Assembly (NCBI RefSeq): GCF_024586455.1
Contig: NC_065922.1
Span: forward strand, 29,136,089 to 29,200,088
From: Bactrocera neohumeralis
Taxonomy: Eukaryota; Arthropoda; Insecta; Diptera; Tephritidae
Length of the DNA: 64,000 bases
Direction: 5' to 3'
The translations under genes were made by a program, and so were the position numbers. Each line of letters opens with the position of its first letter. Position 1 is the stretch's first letter. Shown here one piece after another: positions 24,130 to 35,764 of this stretch. The notes beneath the pieces were generated by a model, which worked only from the letters and a program-made list of their open reading frames with translations, had not been told where the DNA came from and did not search any database.

Positions 24130-24735
24130 ATAATTCGTCAAATAAAAATGCTTTTCATACAAGAACTGGATTCTGATCAACAAGTTTGTACAGCAGCTGT
24201 ATGCTATAGTTATTCTATCTATGGAATATGTTCGCAGGCTATAGCGTTGTCTTGAACAATAGTCTACGCAAAATTTCGTGAAGATACCATGCCAAATAAA
24301 AAACTTTTCATACAAGAACAATATTTTGAGCGGCCAATTTGTATGACAGCTATATGTTTCAGTTATCCGATCTTAACAAAATATTCAGAGATTATAGCAT
24401 TGCTATCGATAATCAACTGTGCAAAATTTCGTGAAGATATCTCGTCGAATAAAAAAGTTTTCCATACAAAAACTTCAGTTGGATCGTTCAGTTTGTATGA
24501 CAGCTATATGCTATAATGGTCTGATATCGACAGTTCGGACAAATAAGAAGGCACTTATAGAAAAATAGACGCATGTAAAGTTTCAGATTGACAACTCGAA
24601 AAATTAAGGGCTAGTACGCGGCTAAAGAGACTCAGCTTTTGCACTCCTCATTTATTAATACGAGCATATGAGTAAACCATATATAGAGGTTAAAGAGGTA
24701 AATTAGTACGCTGTTTAGGGTATAAGAAGCTCAAA
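24130..24735 (+). repeat. Dispersed 154-bp-unit repeat, three units
   Basis: The core (AGTTTGTATGACAGCTATAT type) recurs at about 24183, 24334 and 24489, intervals 153 and 155 bp. Each unit continues with CCGATC...TTCGTGAAGATAT...AAAAGTTTTCCATACA. The 3' terminal module (GACAAATAAGAAG..., AAATTAAGGGCTAGTACGCG) follows at 24535-24625. Confidence 0.75.
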
Positions 24736-24739
24736 TATA

Positions 24740-26035
24740 TGCTTAATAACTTTATTTTATTTTCACCATAGAAAAAAACGGTCGAATTGAGGGCTTCTTT
24801 AACAGTATAAAATAGAATATTTTACTTCGTATTGACCGATCTAAATGCTTATTCCGAGTAAAGCGTTCCTTTAAGTACCAACCCTAGCGCATATCCTATC
24901 AACTATCTCACCATCTAAGCAAATAGGTGTCAAGATAATATTTTGTAGCAAAAAAGGTCAGAAGACTTACAACCAAAGGATGTAATTATGTTTACGAGTA
25001 TAGTACAGTAAGCCAAAAAAGGTTAGTAGGTGAAAATATATTGTATACACATATCGTCACATAAAATGCAAAACAACGTATCAACAAAAAATTCGAAAAT
25101 GAATTTTTTACTATTTAAGAATCACTAAATCATATTCAATATATGTAGAACAAAATTTACAGCTTCTGCTATACTTGTATATATAATAAATATTATAACC
25201 AATATATAACCATTTTATAACCAAAACTCAAATTTTCTTTCAATATGAGTGATTTCTATTATATCGTGTTTCCCTCGTCCGTAAACTTGTGAAAAGTGAT
25301 GTTACGTTATTTTGCATTTTAGGTGACTAGGTACTAGGTTCTTATGTAGACAGATATGTGCATGTGAGTTATGAAAAGGATTGTAACAAAAAGGGTGTGA
25401 GCTTTCAAAAAAAAAAATATGACAGCACAGGAAACCAGCAGCAGGTAGCATTTAGCCTAGCTGTCAGCTGCTGCAACCACATATTTTAAGGAAAGCGCTG
25501 AGCAGAAGACACACACACTCCTAAATATTTTATATACACTTGTGTTTGGAACAGACACTTGAGCGATGTGTGCTGCTTAGGTTTTGATGAGCTTTGCTTA
25601 TGATTTTTCGCTCTTTTGCAGCTGCGGCGCTTATATAATACAACATACATACAGATATGTAGAGCTAGGTGTAGAGCACAAGATACAATTGTATTTATGT
25701 AAGTATTTACAAATTGATGGTGTTGATTTTGGCTGTCTGCTTTAAAATGACATTCGAAATTTTGATTTATTTACTTGGCGAATGGTGAAAAATTACTTGT
25801 TTAGAAAATGACAAATTAGCGTGCCGTGGAAGTTGAAGGGATTAAAGTGTGGGTGCAGAAGAGTTGGCTTAAATTCATTAATAAAATCGAAAATTTAATT
25901 CAATGTGCGGTTGCACCAATAAAGAAGCTTTGCTACTACTCGAGATCTATATTATTTGGGGACGGGATGGCTAGGGTGAGGTATGGCTACATGGGTAAAG
26001 GTGAGTTGTAGCGAAACTAGGTTGCCGCCATCAAT
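24740..26035. other. Unique AT-rich DNA
   Basis: No supported gene. A short TG-rich stretch and the A-run near 25408-25419 are the only notable simple repeats. The 61-codon frame at 25826 has no recognisable motif. Confidence 0.4.
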
Positions 26036-26039
26036 AATT

Positions 26040-27235
26040 TATTCGCGGTTAGGCTGTCTGTACCATCTGCTTATCACACTTGTTGGATAAATATGGAAAA
26101 TAAGCTCGTAACCACAAAGGAAGGTAGTAAAGGTGTTGTCGAGAATGGTGATAAATGTAAAGTGTTTAATTTAAAGAAAGCTCTTTTCTTGCTTAAGCAA
26201 AAATATTTAGACTTCTATGAAAGCAAAATAAAAATATCTCAATTAGTGACCCAAAATAACCTCTAAGATCGTGGATAGATTTGTAGTTTGAGATGTACCG
26301 ACGACTTCACCGGCTTTTTCACCGCGAATTGCTTCTTTCATTAGACTTATGTATAAGAATGCGCCCATATTCTAACAGGCGGGAAATGCAAAGCTGATGA
26401 GCCACCAAATAAATAAACCCTCGTCTCATTACCATTAGACTGGGGATGAGTTGGAGTTCCGCTATTAACTTCCGGTTTATTGCTGAACAGTTGGAACTTG
26501 GGTGACTTTGTTACCAGTGCTGGACGAGAGTGACGCGGAAAGGGTCTAGTGAGCTCCTTGCTTATTACTTTTCATAGCTGTTCCAACCAACCATCGTCGT
26601 ATATGAACCCAAGCTGAAAAGGAAGTAGTGCTACCTAACTATTGACATAGTAGAATTATCTCTTTCTTGAGGCTTCGGCCTGTGCGAAACTGAGTTTTAA
26701 ACACCTCGCATACCTTCAAACACCCTGGCCAATCTTCTGGCATGGAAATTAAAAGTTTTTAAAGATCTGGAATTCAAGACGCTTCGTCCACCTTCCGGTC
26801 TTGGAGCTAACCTAAGCGGTTTAGTGTGAATTTTTATACTATTCCAAGTGAGCTCAAACTCGGAATCATAATCTAGTCACTCGGAGACAACACTGAAAAC
26901 GATATCGTCAAAAAGGATACCAGTTGATAGACCAAATCGATCTTTCGTAGAAGAAAATCCGAATGGAGGTGGATCACATATTAAACAGGTATAAAGACAA
27001 GGTCTTGTGCCAGTTCTTACTAACAGTTTCAGCACTTAAAATGTGGCAGAAAACCATATCTGGCAATGCCTTCCTTTTCATCTAAAGAGGTGGGGTATTT
27101 TCCAAAGTGTCTTCTAAACCACAGAAATACGTTTGTGGGTGGAGGGAGAAAACCAAAATGTCTAAACTTAAGTTCAGTCCCATGAGCACGAATAATCAAT
27201 AAGTGATCTATAGGATCTATAGAAGCTGATCAAAT
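26040..27235 (+). mobile_element. Very old LINE RNase H relic
   Basis: Near 26350-26420 the frame gives ECAHILTGGKCKADEPPNK, resembling the GH..I.GN.KADELA block at the end of LINE RNase H domains. It is followed by PLDWG.VGVPLLTS, as expected after that block. The rest to 27235 is more decayed and only loosely assignable (a 26690-26760 stretch resembles the domain beyond). Assignment is by a few motifs only. Confidence 0.4.
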
Positions 27236-27269
27236 TTGACTCGGACTTCAAAATATTTATTTTGTACAC

Positions 27270-27510
27270 TTGCTTTACACAAGCGAGATGACAGACCTTA
27301 GCCCGATAAAAAGTCCCAGCCCGTTCCGGTTACGTAGACTCGACTGTCGTGAGAACGGCTTGTTTGCTTTAACCCTCAGCTGTGATGGCCTCTTCAGTGC
27401 CTTCAGCGAACCTTGCTTTTTCGGTATTTTCTCATTTTTTGAGCACCATTCGCTAGATTGTTGGACAGTTTCGACATTATATTTAACCAACGTCACGTAA
27501 TGATGAGTTT
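27270..27510 (-). mobile_element. Mariner fragment, minus strand
   Basis: The minus-strand frame contains YNVETVQQSSEW followed by KNEKIPKKQGS, which matches the segment just after the first catalytic Asp of mariner transposases (Y..ETSQQSSEW..KNEP.PKK). The frame then runs into unrelated sequence. The catalytic residues themselves are not present. It is a short relic with no ends found. Confidence 0.5.
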
Positions 27511-27514
27511 GATG

Positions 27515-28262
27515 AATGTAGAGTCCACAGGTAAGTTTACAAGCGTTGTTTCTGCGACGTTTACTCGATGTCGTTTTTGCAAAATATTCAGATATTTTGA
27601 TACGAGTCTTAACATGCTTTGTATCCAAAATATGTTAAATTGATGAGATCGGCTATCTCTCTGATGAGGACTAGTCCGGGTCAAATTTGATCATATGATA
27701 TATACGATGAGGACTATTCCAGGTCAATTTTGATCATATGGTATATATTTAGCTTTGCTATTGGACTAAAAATAGTGACCAGAAATGAAGAAATACTTGA
27801 ATTGCCTAAGTTCATTGAATAAGTTCTTAGTAGATTAATTTACTCTGGAGCTTTATGGAATCTGAGAAGCGTTAATTTGGGTTTATTAAATGGACTCACG
27901 AACTAACTTTTCAATATGAAATAGTTGAAAAATTCTCATAACACCAAAGACAGCATACTGTGTACATACTAAGTAAGCAGATCAAGTTCTTAAATTAGAT
28001 AATAGTTAGAACAAAGGAACTACAGAGACACTTAAAGTTGCGGAATACCACAATTATTTTGTAGCCAATGTTCAGTGCTTAAATGGGTTCGACATGCAAT
28101 AAACCAAACCAAATTTGCGAAGCAAAGCAGTTTCGTGCGAGTTTAAAGTTGTCACATGTTGTGCAAAAGAGCCAGAACCGAGAGAAGCAAGCAGCAAAAA
28201 GCCGACTATGCTTGCGCTGACATGTGTTTGACTCCAAATTAAAAGCGAAAACGCGACTCCAT
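27515..28262. other. Unique DNA; local tandem duplication
   Basis: No supported gene. It contains the two-copy direct repeat at 27663-27748 and, from about 28080, the more GC-rich sequence upstream of the TATA motif at 28269. Confidence 0.4.
27663..27748. repeat. 43-bp tandem duplication
   Basis: Two adjacent 43-bp copies beginning GATGAGGACTA and ending CATATGATATATAC or CATATGGTATATAT, differing at several positions. Non-coding. Confidence 0.8.
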
Positions 28263-28310
28263 GACGTGTATAAAAGGGACACTCAGCAGCCCAACGGCAC
28301 GTAGGAGTTA
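28263..28310 (+). promoter_or_regulatory. Possible TATA promoter
   Basis: A TATAAAAGG motif at 28269-28277 sits in a unique, less AT-rich stretch and is followed by about 500 bases of purine-rich, leader-like sequence. A TCAGC element lies 14 bases downstream, which is too close to act as a standard initiator with this TATA box. An ATG at 28506 is followed 12 bases later by ACG|GTGAGG, which could be a splice donor. No longer coding frame follows, so this remains a candidate only. Confidence 0.3.
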
Positions 28311-29570
28311 CTCCGAATCCGAAATAACACAACTACAAGACGTAAAGAGAAATACGAGGCAAGTTTGCAGAGAGAGCAAGGAAGCGATACTCAGTATGTG
28401 AGAGAAAGAGTGCAAAGCAATGCGAAAGAGAAAAGCTTCGCTGCAGAGCTTTTTTCGCAAACGAACCGAACAAACAGACAGATAGCGAAAAGGACAATTG
28501 AAGAGATGAGTTTGACGGTGAGGCTGGGAAAATTGCCGAAATTTTGCTGTGGCACTACTAACCTAGAATAAATATGCGGCGAATAGCGGAACAAGCAGGC
28601 AAGTGTAAATTCGCTTGCAGATGTGCTTGGTGGCGGCATATTCAGTATGTACAGCATAATAACGGTAGCTAAAGCCGACTGACAGTAACGGCAACATTTC
28701 GGCGAAAGCAGCGCTAAATATGGGAGCGACAGATAGTAGCAGGCGAAGCGTGTTTGCAGAAACCTGAAACCGAAACGGCAGCTAGCTACAAGAACAAACA
28801 GGAAAGCCGTGCCGAATTTCGACCAGTTGCATACATGTGTGTATGTATAAATGTCTGTATATATGTATGTATGTAAGCATGCATGTGTTTGTGTGCGTCG
28901 GTCAAAGACCGATAAGACGAGCTTTTACTGGCTGCGAAATTACAAACAACTTTATCAACAGCTTAGGCACGCAGATTTTTTCCAAACACATTTTTGCTGC
29001 TGCTGTTGCCACTGCTGGCAATGCTGCTGTTGTTGGTGTTGTTGTTATTGTTGATGCAGCAAATATATTTGTTGCAAAACCATTTTGTGTTTGTGTGTGT
29101 GTCTTGAAATGTTTGCTATGGTTGTTGTTGCTATTGTAACAGCAGGCACTGTTGCTTCGGAAATGTTGATTTTCATATTGACTTGCATGCATATAGTATG
29201 TATGTGTGTGGGTATTTATGTCAATATTTTTTGCACTGCAGTGAAATATTAAAATGGTCAAGAGAGATATTAGTTCAGAATAAGAAATTCTTGAAACTCA
29301 ACTAGTCACAAATATTATACATAACTCAGAGAATTTGTGAATGAAATCGAACTAGTCCGAAATGAATTAAAACTAGACTAGTTCAAGAACAAGTTATTAC
29401 TTTTGCATAGATATTTATGATTTTATACATATTTATGATTTCATACATATTTATGATTTTACTTCAACCATAAGACAGAAACCCCAAACAACACTCTTTG
29501 CTGAAGCGATGATAATGACTTACGACTTACGGTCGAAAAAAACATTAGAAAAAAATTAAAAAAAACTAAA
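28311..29570. other. Leader-like and simple-sequence DNA
   Basis: 28311-28830 is purine-rich unique sequence without a long frame. From 28830 it is dominated by TG/TA microsatellite and by TGTTGTTG and GCTGCTG runs (about 28997-29060), which create spurious cysteine- and alanine-rich frames. An 18-bp unit (ATATTTATGATTTTATAC) is repeated almost three times at 29411-29461. Confidence 0.45.
29411..29461. repeat. 18-bp tandem repeat, 2.8 copies
   Basis: Copies ATATTTATGATTTTATAC, then the same with one C substitution, then a partial third copy. Confidence 0.85.
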
Positions 29571-29574
29571 AACA

Positions 29575-30115
29575 AGAAAAAACGTTGACTTCCGCTGCAC
29601 CGAAGCTAATATACCCTTCACAGGTGCATTTCTTTTAGTAACTATGTGTTCAGTTTGTATGGAAGCTATATGCTATAGTAATCCGATCTGAACAATTTCT
29701 TCGGAGATTACATTGTTGCCTTAGAAAATAATCTATACCAAATTTGGTGAAGATACATTGTCAAATGTGAAAGTTTTCCATACAAGAACTTGATTCCGAT
29801 CGTTCAGTTTATATGGCAGCTAGATGTTATAGTGGTCCGATATCGGTCGTTCCGACAAATGAGCAGCTTCTTGAAGAGAAAATGACGTTTGCAAAATTTT
29901 AAAAGGATATCTTAAAAACTGAGGGACTAGTTCGTATATATACAGTTGGACGGACGGACGGATGGACAGACAGACAGACGGACATGGTTAAATCGACTCA
30001 GCTCAACATACTGATCATTTATATAAATACTTTATAGGGTCTCCGACGCTTCTTTCTGGGTGTTACAAACATCGTGACAAACTTAATATACCCTGTTCAG
30101 GATATAAAAATTAGT
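29575..30115 (+). repeat. Dispersed 154-bp-unit repeat, full-length-like
   Basis: Has both ends of the family: a start with TTCCGCTGCACCGAAGCTAA then TATACCCTTCACAGG (29589-29625), and an end with TTAATATACCCTGTTCAGG (30083-30101). Two core units lie near 29650 and 29805. The 3' module has GGGACTAGTTCGTATATA, then a GGACGGACGGATGGACAGAC stretch, then CTTCTTTCTGGGTGTTACAA. Non-coding. Confidence 0.75.
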
Positions 30116-30119
30116 GCTA

Positions 30120-30484
30120 CCGAAGTTTACTCTTTCTTGTTCAAACTACTATACAGCTGGATTATTTTTGACCAAAATCTGTCATTTGACATCTAGTAGC
30201 TCATCAACACGTTAAAAATGCCAGTACCTTCAATGATAACAAGCTAGCCGACTAACCAGTTCGATTCGTGGCTCACATGTACTAGTTGATAAGTGATAAC
30301 AACAACATCATTTGATAGCCGGGTATGTTAACATTTCTATATAAACATATCTAGCATTGTGTAAATATTTTTACAAGTGCATTTTTAGTTGTCATGTGTA
30401 TGTATGTATGTAAGTATGTCTTATGCTACCAGAAGTGTTAATAGCTCAAATATTTGGTAAACACACTATGAACTGGGAAAGTTT
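30120..30484. other. No gene seen
   Basis: Unique AT-rich spacer between two repeats, with a short TATG microsatellite near 30399-30420. Confidence 0.4.
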
Positions 30485-30485
30485 A

Positions 30486-31034
30486 AGGGGTCAGTAGCGT
30501 AATCTGGGCTGTTCTTTTGAAATTTTTTTACATAAAAATTTTTGTTCTACAATAGAACTTTTTTCACATATCATGAGGTTTGTATATCGTGGAGTGTATA
30601 AACAAATTTTTTCGGAATTTTTTGATGACATCTGTCGGAGAAATTAAACTGGGTGAATGAGATGCGTTTTTTCACTGGCGGACACGATTGCTCATGTTTG
30701 GACCATCTGAAACACAAAAACCTAATTTATTCTTAAAATATACGTGAATGATTATCGTCCTTACTAGAATCATAAAAAAATGTTGATAAATAAAAGAGTA
30801 ATCAACTGTTAAAAGTTTGAGATGTCCGCCAGTTTAAAAGTGTGTTTTGAGAAAAAACGTGTTTAAAGTTTGAGATGTGCACTGCGAGCGCTCTGAACGT
30901 CGAGCGGTATTATTATTTTTGGGCCTTTTTCGAAACCTTCCAATGGTAAGGTGGGTTTCTACATTTATTCTAAGCGTATAAGGGAACAGAAAATCCAAAA
31001 AAAAAAAAATTAAAAGATTACCCTACTGACCCCT
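30486..31034. mobile_element. 549-bp MITE
   Basis: Starts AGGGGTCAGTAGCGTAATCT and ends with the reverse complement of the same sequence with one mismatch. It is flanked by TTA at 30483-30485 and 31035-31037. If the first A is counted as target, the left flank is TTAA and the right TTTA, so a decayed TTAA-type insertion cannot be excluded. The interior is AT-rich and non-coding. Confidence 0.7.
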
Positions 31035-31192
31035 TTATGACAAATCCGTAAGATATCGTTTAACTTTAATGACGAAAAAGTGAATTTTTGGAACGGTGTT
31101 ACCATAACAAATTATGGGGTTAGATCAGTTTAGAGCCCTCAAAAACAAATCTAACTATATACATTATTCAAAAAAATGTATATTGGGTAGTA

Positions 31193-31408
31193 GGGTGCTT
31201 CATAAAAAATTTTTAAATTTTTTTTTCAAAGTTTGATTATCTCAATTAGACGATCAAACATAGTGATTTGAAATTTGAACAAAAATAGCGACCCCTTAAA
31301 GTTAAGCTACAGCGCCTGGCTTGAGGGAGGATATTTTGTTTGTCAATCACTAACATTTGAGGGGGTAAGAGTTGAAAAAAAAAATTTTAAATTTTTTTTG
31401 AAGCACCC
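31193..31408. mobile_element. 216-bp MITE
   Basis: Terminal inverted repeats: GGGTGCTTCATAAAAAATTT at the left, and the reverse complement of GGGTGCTTCAAAAAAAATTT at the right. Flanked by TA on both sides (31191-31192 and 31409-31410), which suggests a Tc1/mariner-type target. Non-coding. Its right end almost touches the left end of the mariner derivative that follows. Confidence 0.7.
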
Positions 31409-31410
31409 TA

Positions 31411-31892
31411 TTAGGTAGTCGAAAAAGTCTTTTCGTATTTTGTCAATATATGTCGTTACAATCGTATATCTCCAGCGCTACCAACCACATTGTGTGTTAG
31501 GAAGGTGAGATTTTAAACTTTATTGAACAAAAAAAAATTAGATTAGGGGAAGTTGAAAAAAAGTTACAGCTATTCAAAAATGAGTGAAAATAATGAAGAA
31601 ATTCGCTATATTTTGAAATTTTTGTATAAAAAAGGGAAGAATGCCACGCAAGCCACCAATTAAATTTGCAAAGTTTACGGAGACGATGCTGTATCAGGTT
31701 GTGTAGCACAACAATGTTCCGTTCTGGAAATTTCGAAATTTCAATTTACACTGATGTTACGGTCTCTAGCGGAAAATGGCAAAAAGTGGTCGACCAAAAT
31801 GGTACATATTTGTTTATTTATTCATTAGTATAAGTATAAAAAAAAAATAAGTTGAAATTTTGATTAGAAATACGAAAAGACTTTTTCGACTT
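31411..31892 (+). mobile_element. Internally deleted mariner
   Basis: Matching terminal repeats (GTCGAAAAAGTCTTTTCGTA near 31418 and its reverse complement ending at 31890) bound a 480-bp element. The frame from ATG 31580 reads MSENNEEIRYILKFLYKKGK, a mariner transposase N-terminus. It has a stop at codon 28 and then ICKVYGDDAVS and a frameshifted WFRSGNF block. It jumps directly to the C-terminal end WQKVVDQNGTYLF near 31776-31815. All catalytic residues are absent; roughly the middle 80 percent of the gene is missing. It can only have moved with help from another copy. Confidence 0.85.
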
Positions 31893-31894
31893 TA

Positions 31895-32555
31895 GAAGCT
31901 TCAAAAACTGATTTTTCTGAGGATTTTTTTGGGAAGGAAAGAAATAAGTGATTAAAGCAAATTTCTACAGGTTTATAGTTATATATTTAAACATCATTCA
32001 CAAATTTTTTGGATACGAAATCTTTTGATATTCTGCCTTTGGGAAGCATTTGCCCGATGCATCTCGCATGTGCATTTGTCGGACGGCGGGCAGGATGCAG
32101 GTCGCAATTTCTATCGGAAACAAAATATTCAAAGAGATTTATATTTTTTAATAATTTATCTTCAACACGTAAACACTGTGGTTTCTAAGTCTTCAAAGTA
32201 TTAAAAATAAAAAGAAAAATATGGAGTTGTGTGCATGACAAAACTGTCAAGATCAAATAATAACATACTGAAGTCATTTTAGTCCGTCCGTTTATACCAC
32301 ATTTATTATATGGAATTAAAGTTGAAATAATTCACTTAAGGTACCGATATTGTAAATTAAAATTTCAGGATTTTCGACGTCAAAAAATGTTTACATCAGA
32401 AAGCAGTACTTTAATCAGAGACTTCTCACCTGATCATCTTTCAATGCCATAACTGTATTAGATCTTTCGATTCTGCACATTATATTATTATAAGCAAAAT
32501 GTAATACGCTTTTGGTCATGATTTTAAAATTCTTAATTTATACTTCAAAATCTAT
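31895..32555. other. No gene seen
   Basis: AT-rich unique sequence with no recognised motif. Confidence 0.4.
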
Positions 32556-32559
32556 GTCG

Positions 32560-33170
32560 TCCCTGTCAAAGTCATCCCCCTTGGCCCACGCTTATGCCAA
32601 CGTCTTTTCCAATCTGCGAAACAGTTGTTAAAGACACGTTTAATATCTTTAATTGAATCAAAACGGTTCCCCGGAGCGAACTCAGCCGAATACGTTGTTT
32701 GTGGGACGATATTGGTTGAAAAATTTGCGAAAAATTACGAAGAATCAACGCAGTATGCGACAGTGCATTATCGTGGTGCAAAAACCAAGAGTTGTCGGCT
32801 CATAATTACGGGCTGTTTTTATGAACAGCTTCGCGCAATGACGCTTAACAGTCAAATAGTATTCCATGTTGACAGTTTGGGCGATCGGAAAGAATTCGCA
32901 GTGCACCTCACCTCAATAATCGAAGAAAGCTGCCAGCATAACTCTGATTTTTGACCTGTTTTGACGTGGTTTTCTCGGCTTCGACTCACCTTTGCACGAT
33001 ATTCGGCCGATTGGTCGTCTGTTTCGATTGGTTTTATCGCCAAATAATCCGTTTCATGACATCTTGGTGGTCGGAAAGCATTTTTCACATATTCAGAGAC
33101 AAATTTGATGAACAAATTCACACTTCACATTTTCGGATGGTCATAAAAAAGTCGATAAACTGAAATTCAT
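32560..33170 (-). mobile_element. Mariner relic, minus strand
   Basis: Minus-strand frames give MHHDNALSHTALILRNF (second catalytic Asp region), then an altered version of the YSPDLAP block, then RFDSIKDIKRVFNNCFADWK and RRWHKRG near the C-terminus (about 32575-32740). Upstream in element order (32850-33120) is a more decayed N-terminal or central part. The third catalytic Asp block is disrupted. Several frameshifts. Confidence 0.6.
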
Positions 33171-33199
33171 AGTTCTCAAATATACTTAAGGGGTTATAA

Positions 33200-34560
33200 T
33201 TAGATCTGAGAGCAGAGAAAGGGCCTGCCCAGATTAGCCGAGATGCTTACTGTGAAGAAATTTAGAAGCTAATGAACATTTGTGGAAAGTATGAAGTATG
33301 AAGGGAGTGAATTTTTTACGGATGGAACGCATCTGAAGGCAAAGGTTGTAGGGGCAGTTTTCTGACCGGTGCTCATAATAAACTAATGTTTCGGACTGTC
33401 CGTCCACCTTAGTGTCTTTCAAGAAGAAACAGAAGTGACAGCCATCAAGGTAGATGTATTTCTCCATAATGCGACTTCTAGGATGCCTGGCCACAGCTGA
33501 GTTTGCAAGAAAAGGCACGCATACCCAAAATCCATCAGGATGGAAACGAGAATTGGCTCCCCTATTATCGTGCATGCGGTTGTTTGATCTACGGACTTCG
33601 CGTGAGCTCAGCAAGCACTTCTGAGACAGAGTGGAAAAGGTCTGCTATCTCTTAGTAGCGCTCACTTTGCCACAATGATAGGCATCTAGCCGCTGTCACA
33701 TTCGCAGTCTTGCGGAGACTAAAGATTTTAAAGGATTCAACATTCCAAAGTTGCAATGAAGAAGATGATCTTGGCTTTCGGCAGAATAAGGTTGAAGCAT
33801 CTCGGTTGTCATGCTATTTACGAAACCGGCGAATTGGCTGGAATAGATATTAATTAAATTTATGACAGGCTCCAGATGTTTATGTGACGATCTTTTTGAT
33901 CCATATCTGGAAGTTCTGTGCATCACAATGGACAAACGTCCATACAGTATAGTTATACTAAGCGATAGTCACTCAAAGCGATCTCTGCGTACGAGATCAA
34001 ATAGCTATTGATGCAGGAGTGTATAGAACGACCGAATAGTCTATCAAATCGCTCACCTTATCCGGGTGGCAGGTTACAAAGGTGTAGCCGGGAATTAACT
34101 GGCTGATGAGCTTGCTCACTCAGCAACATCCACCAGCATGGTAGGCCCCGAATTTTTTATTACGATGGTCCCCACACCATAAAGGAGCTGCTCCGCGAGG
34201 ATGACGCAGAGTGAAGGGAGAGGTATTGGCTGTATTGGCCTAGGAGTTCTAGGCATTCGCCATGCCAAGTTGCTAACGGGTGGTTGCAACTTTAAAGGCT
34301 TTAAATATGTAAACAACATCCCAAAGGACAAACTCAGGCTAATTGTCGCCTTTTACAACGGCCACTGAAAGCTCAAGAAGAACTTAAATGACACGGGCCT
34401 AGCTTCTTTTGCGAATTGCCGGTTCTGCGACATGGAATCTGAAACCTCCGGAACACCTGCTGATAGAACCATGTTTCCAAATAGGGATTAATCTAATAGC
34501 AACCCAAGTGGGATTATTCGATTATTCCTGGCCTCACGAGAAATTAGATTATTTATTTAA
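33200..34560 (+). mobile_element. LINE RNase H and C-terminal relic
   Basis: Sense-strand frames contain EFFTDGTHLKAKVVGAVF (33300-33360; the TDG holds an RNase H catalytic Asp), LKAISAYEIK..LMQECIE (33970-34030), VAGY.GVAGN..ADELAHSA-like sequence read through frameshifts (34065-34130), and PHTIKELLREDDAEW (34172-34215). These are in correct order for the RNase H domain and tail of an I/LOA/R1-like LINE. A block near 33700-33800 resembles LINE tail sequence inserted out of order. The sequence closes with CCCAACCTAAC near 34560. Confidence 0.65.
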
Positions 34561-34564
34561 CCCA

Positions 34565-35760
34565 ACCTAACTAAAATGTTCAGCTGGCTGCGTGCAGTTG
34601 AATGACTTCGCGTGCAGCCGCTCCGATTACCCAAATTAAACACGACTGAGACGACGGCTGGTGGACAAACTTTTTTGACATTTATCGCAGACGATTATTA
34701 CCTCAGTATTGCTTTAATTAATAGACTAATTTTAATTTTCATTTTAAATTGTGAAAAATGCTCAAGAAAACTTTCAACACGAAATTCGCAAATTTTAATT
34801 TCTGCTGCGTTTTTGTAGAGATTAAGTTAAATTAATAAGCCAAGCACAAGAACAGCCATGGCAATTATTTAGGTGTGTGGTATTTTATACCTATGACTTT
34901 CTGCATTTTTTTGATGTGGCAATTCCGAAAATTGGTGCAAAAATAGAAAAAAAAATGTTAAAAAGCGTGCCAATTAAACTTTTTGGCCAAACTTTTACGC
35001 CGAGTGCGATGCTCAAGTGCAATTTACCAACAAATCACAACAACAAAAATATTTAAAAATCTAATAAATACAAGGCAAACTTTCTGCTTTTTTTCTCCGC
35101 CAGCCAAACACGCAAGCAAATAGCAAAAACATTTGTACGCCTGTGCAAACAAATAAACGGAAAACCGTTATATGGTGAGTATGAGCGATGTGCGTGTGTG
35201 AGTGGTCGTAAACAAAAAAAGGAAACAATAAAAATAGCACCAGCAACAACAGCGCAGTTGGCAAAACTCAACTGAAGCGTTTCGTCATCAACAAAACTCA
35301 TCACTGGAAATCGCTGAGCAAACATCAGGGACGTTTCAATGCGCCCACAACCTTCTGTCAATCGAAATATTTATATATGTACGCATACATATGGATATGT
35401 ATGCATATATGAGTAAGTGTTTGGGTGTGTGTGCGTGTAGGTGAGTTGGCCGAAAAGTCAGCGAATTTATTGCAGTGAGAATTCATGGCGCCAAGCCGTG
35501 CCATTTGACTATGCCACAAGTGCGTGTATGTTGTTGTTTCGCTTGTTGTAGTTGGTGTTGGCAAACAATCAACAGTGTTTTTGCTTTCGACAAGTGTAAC
35601 ACTCCACAGACCTACACAATAAAGCTGAGCACACACAAACACATACACATGCGTACATATAATATTAGGTCAACGACTGGCGGAGTGAGTGTGGAAACAA
35701 CAAATAAGTAACGGTAAATAAGAGAGGAGTAGAAGTGAAGCAAATAATAAAACAAACATT
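34565..35760. other. Unique non-coding DNA
   Basis: No supported gene. A/T-rich with TG/CA runs near 35394-35440. Two overlapping minus-strand frames near 35053-35361 lack recognisable domains. Confidence 0.4.
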
Positions 35761-35764
35761 GGAA

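Noticed and set aside
28837..29261. Cys-, Val- and Ala-rich frames near 29 kb
   Set aside because: Arise from TGTTGTTG and GCTGCTG simple repeats.
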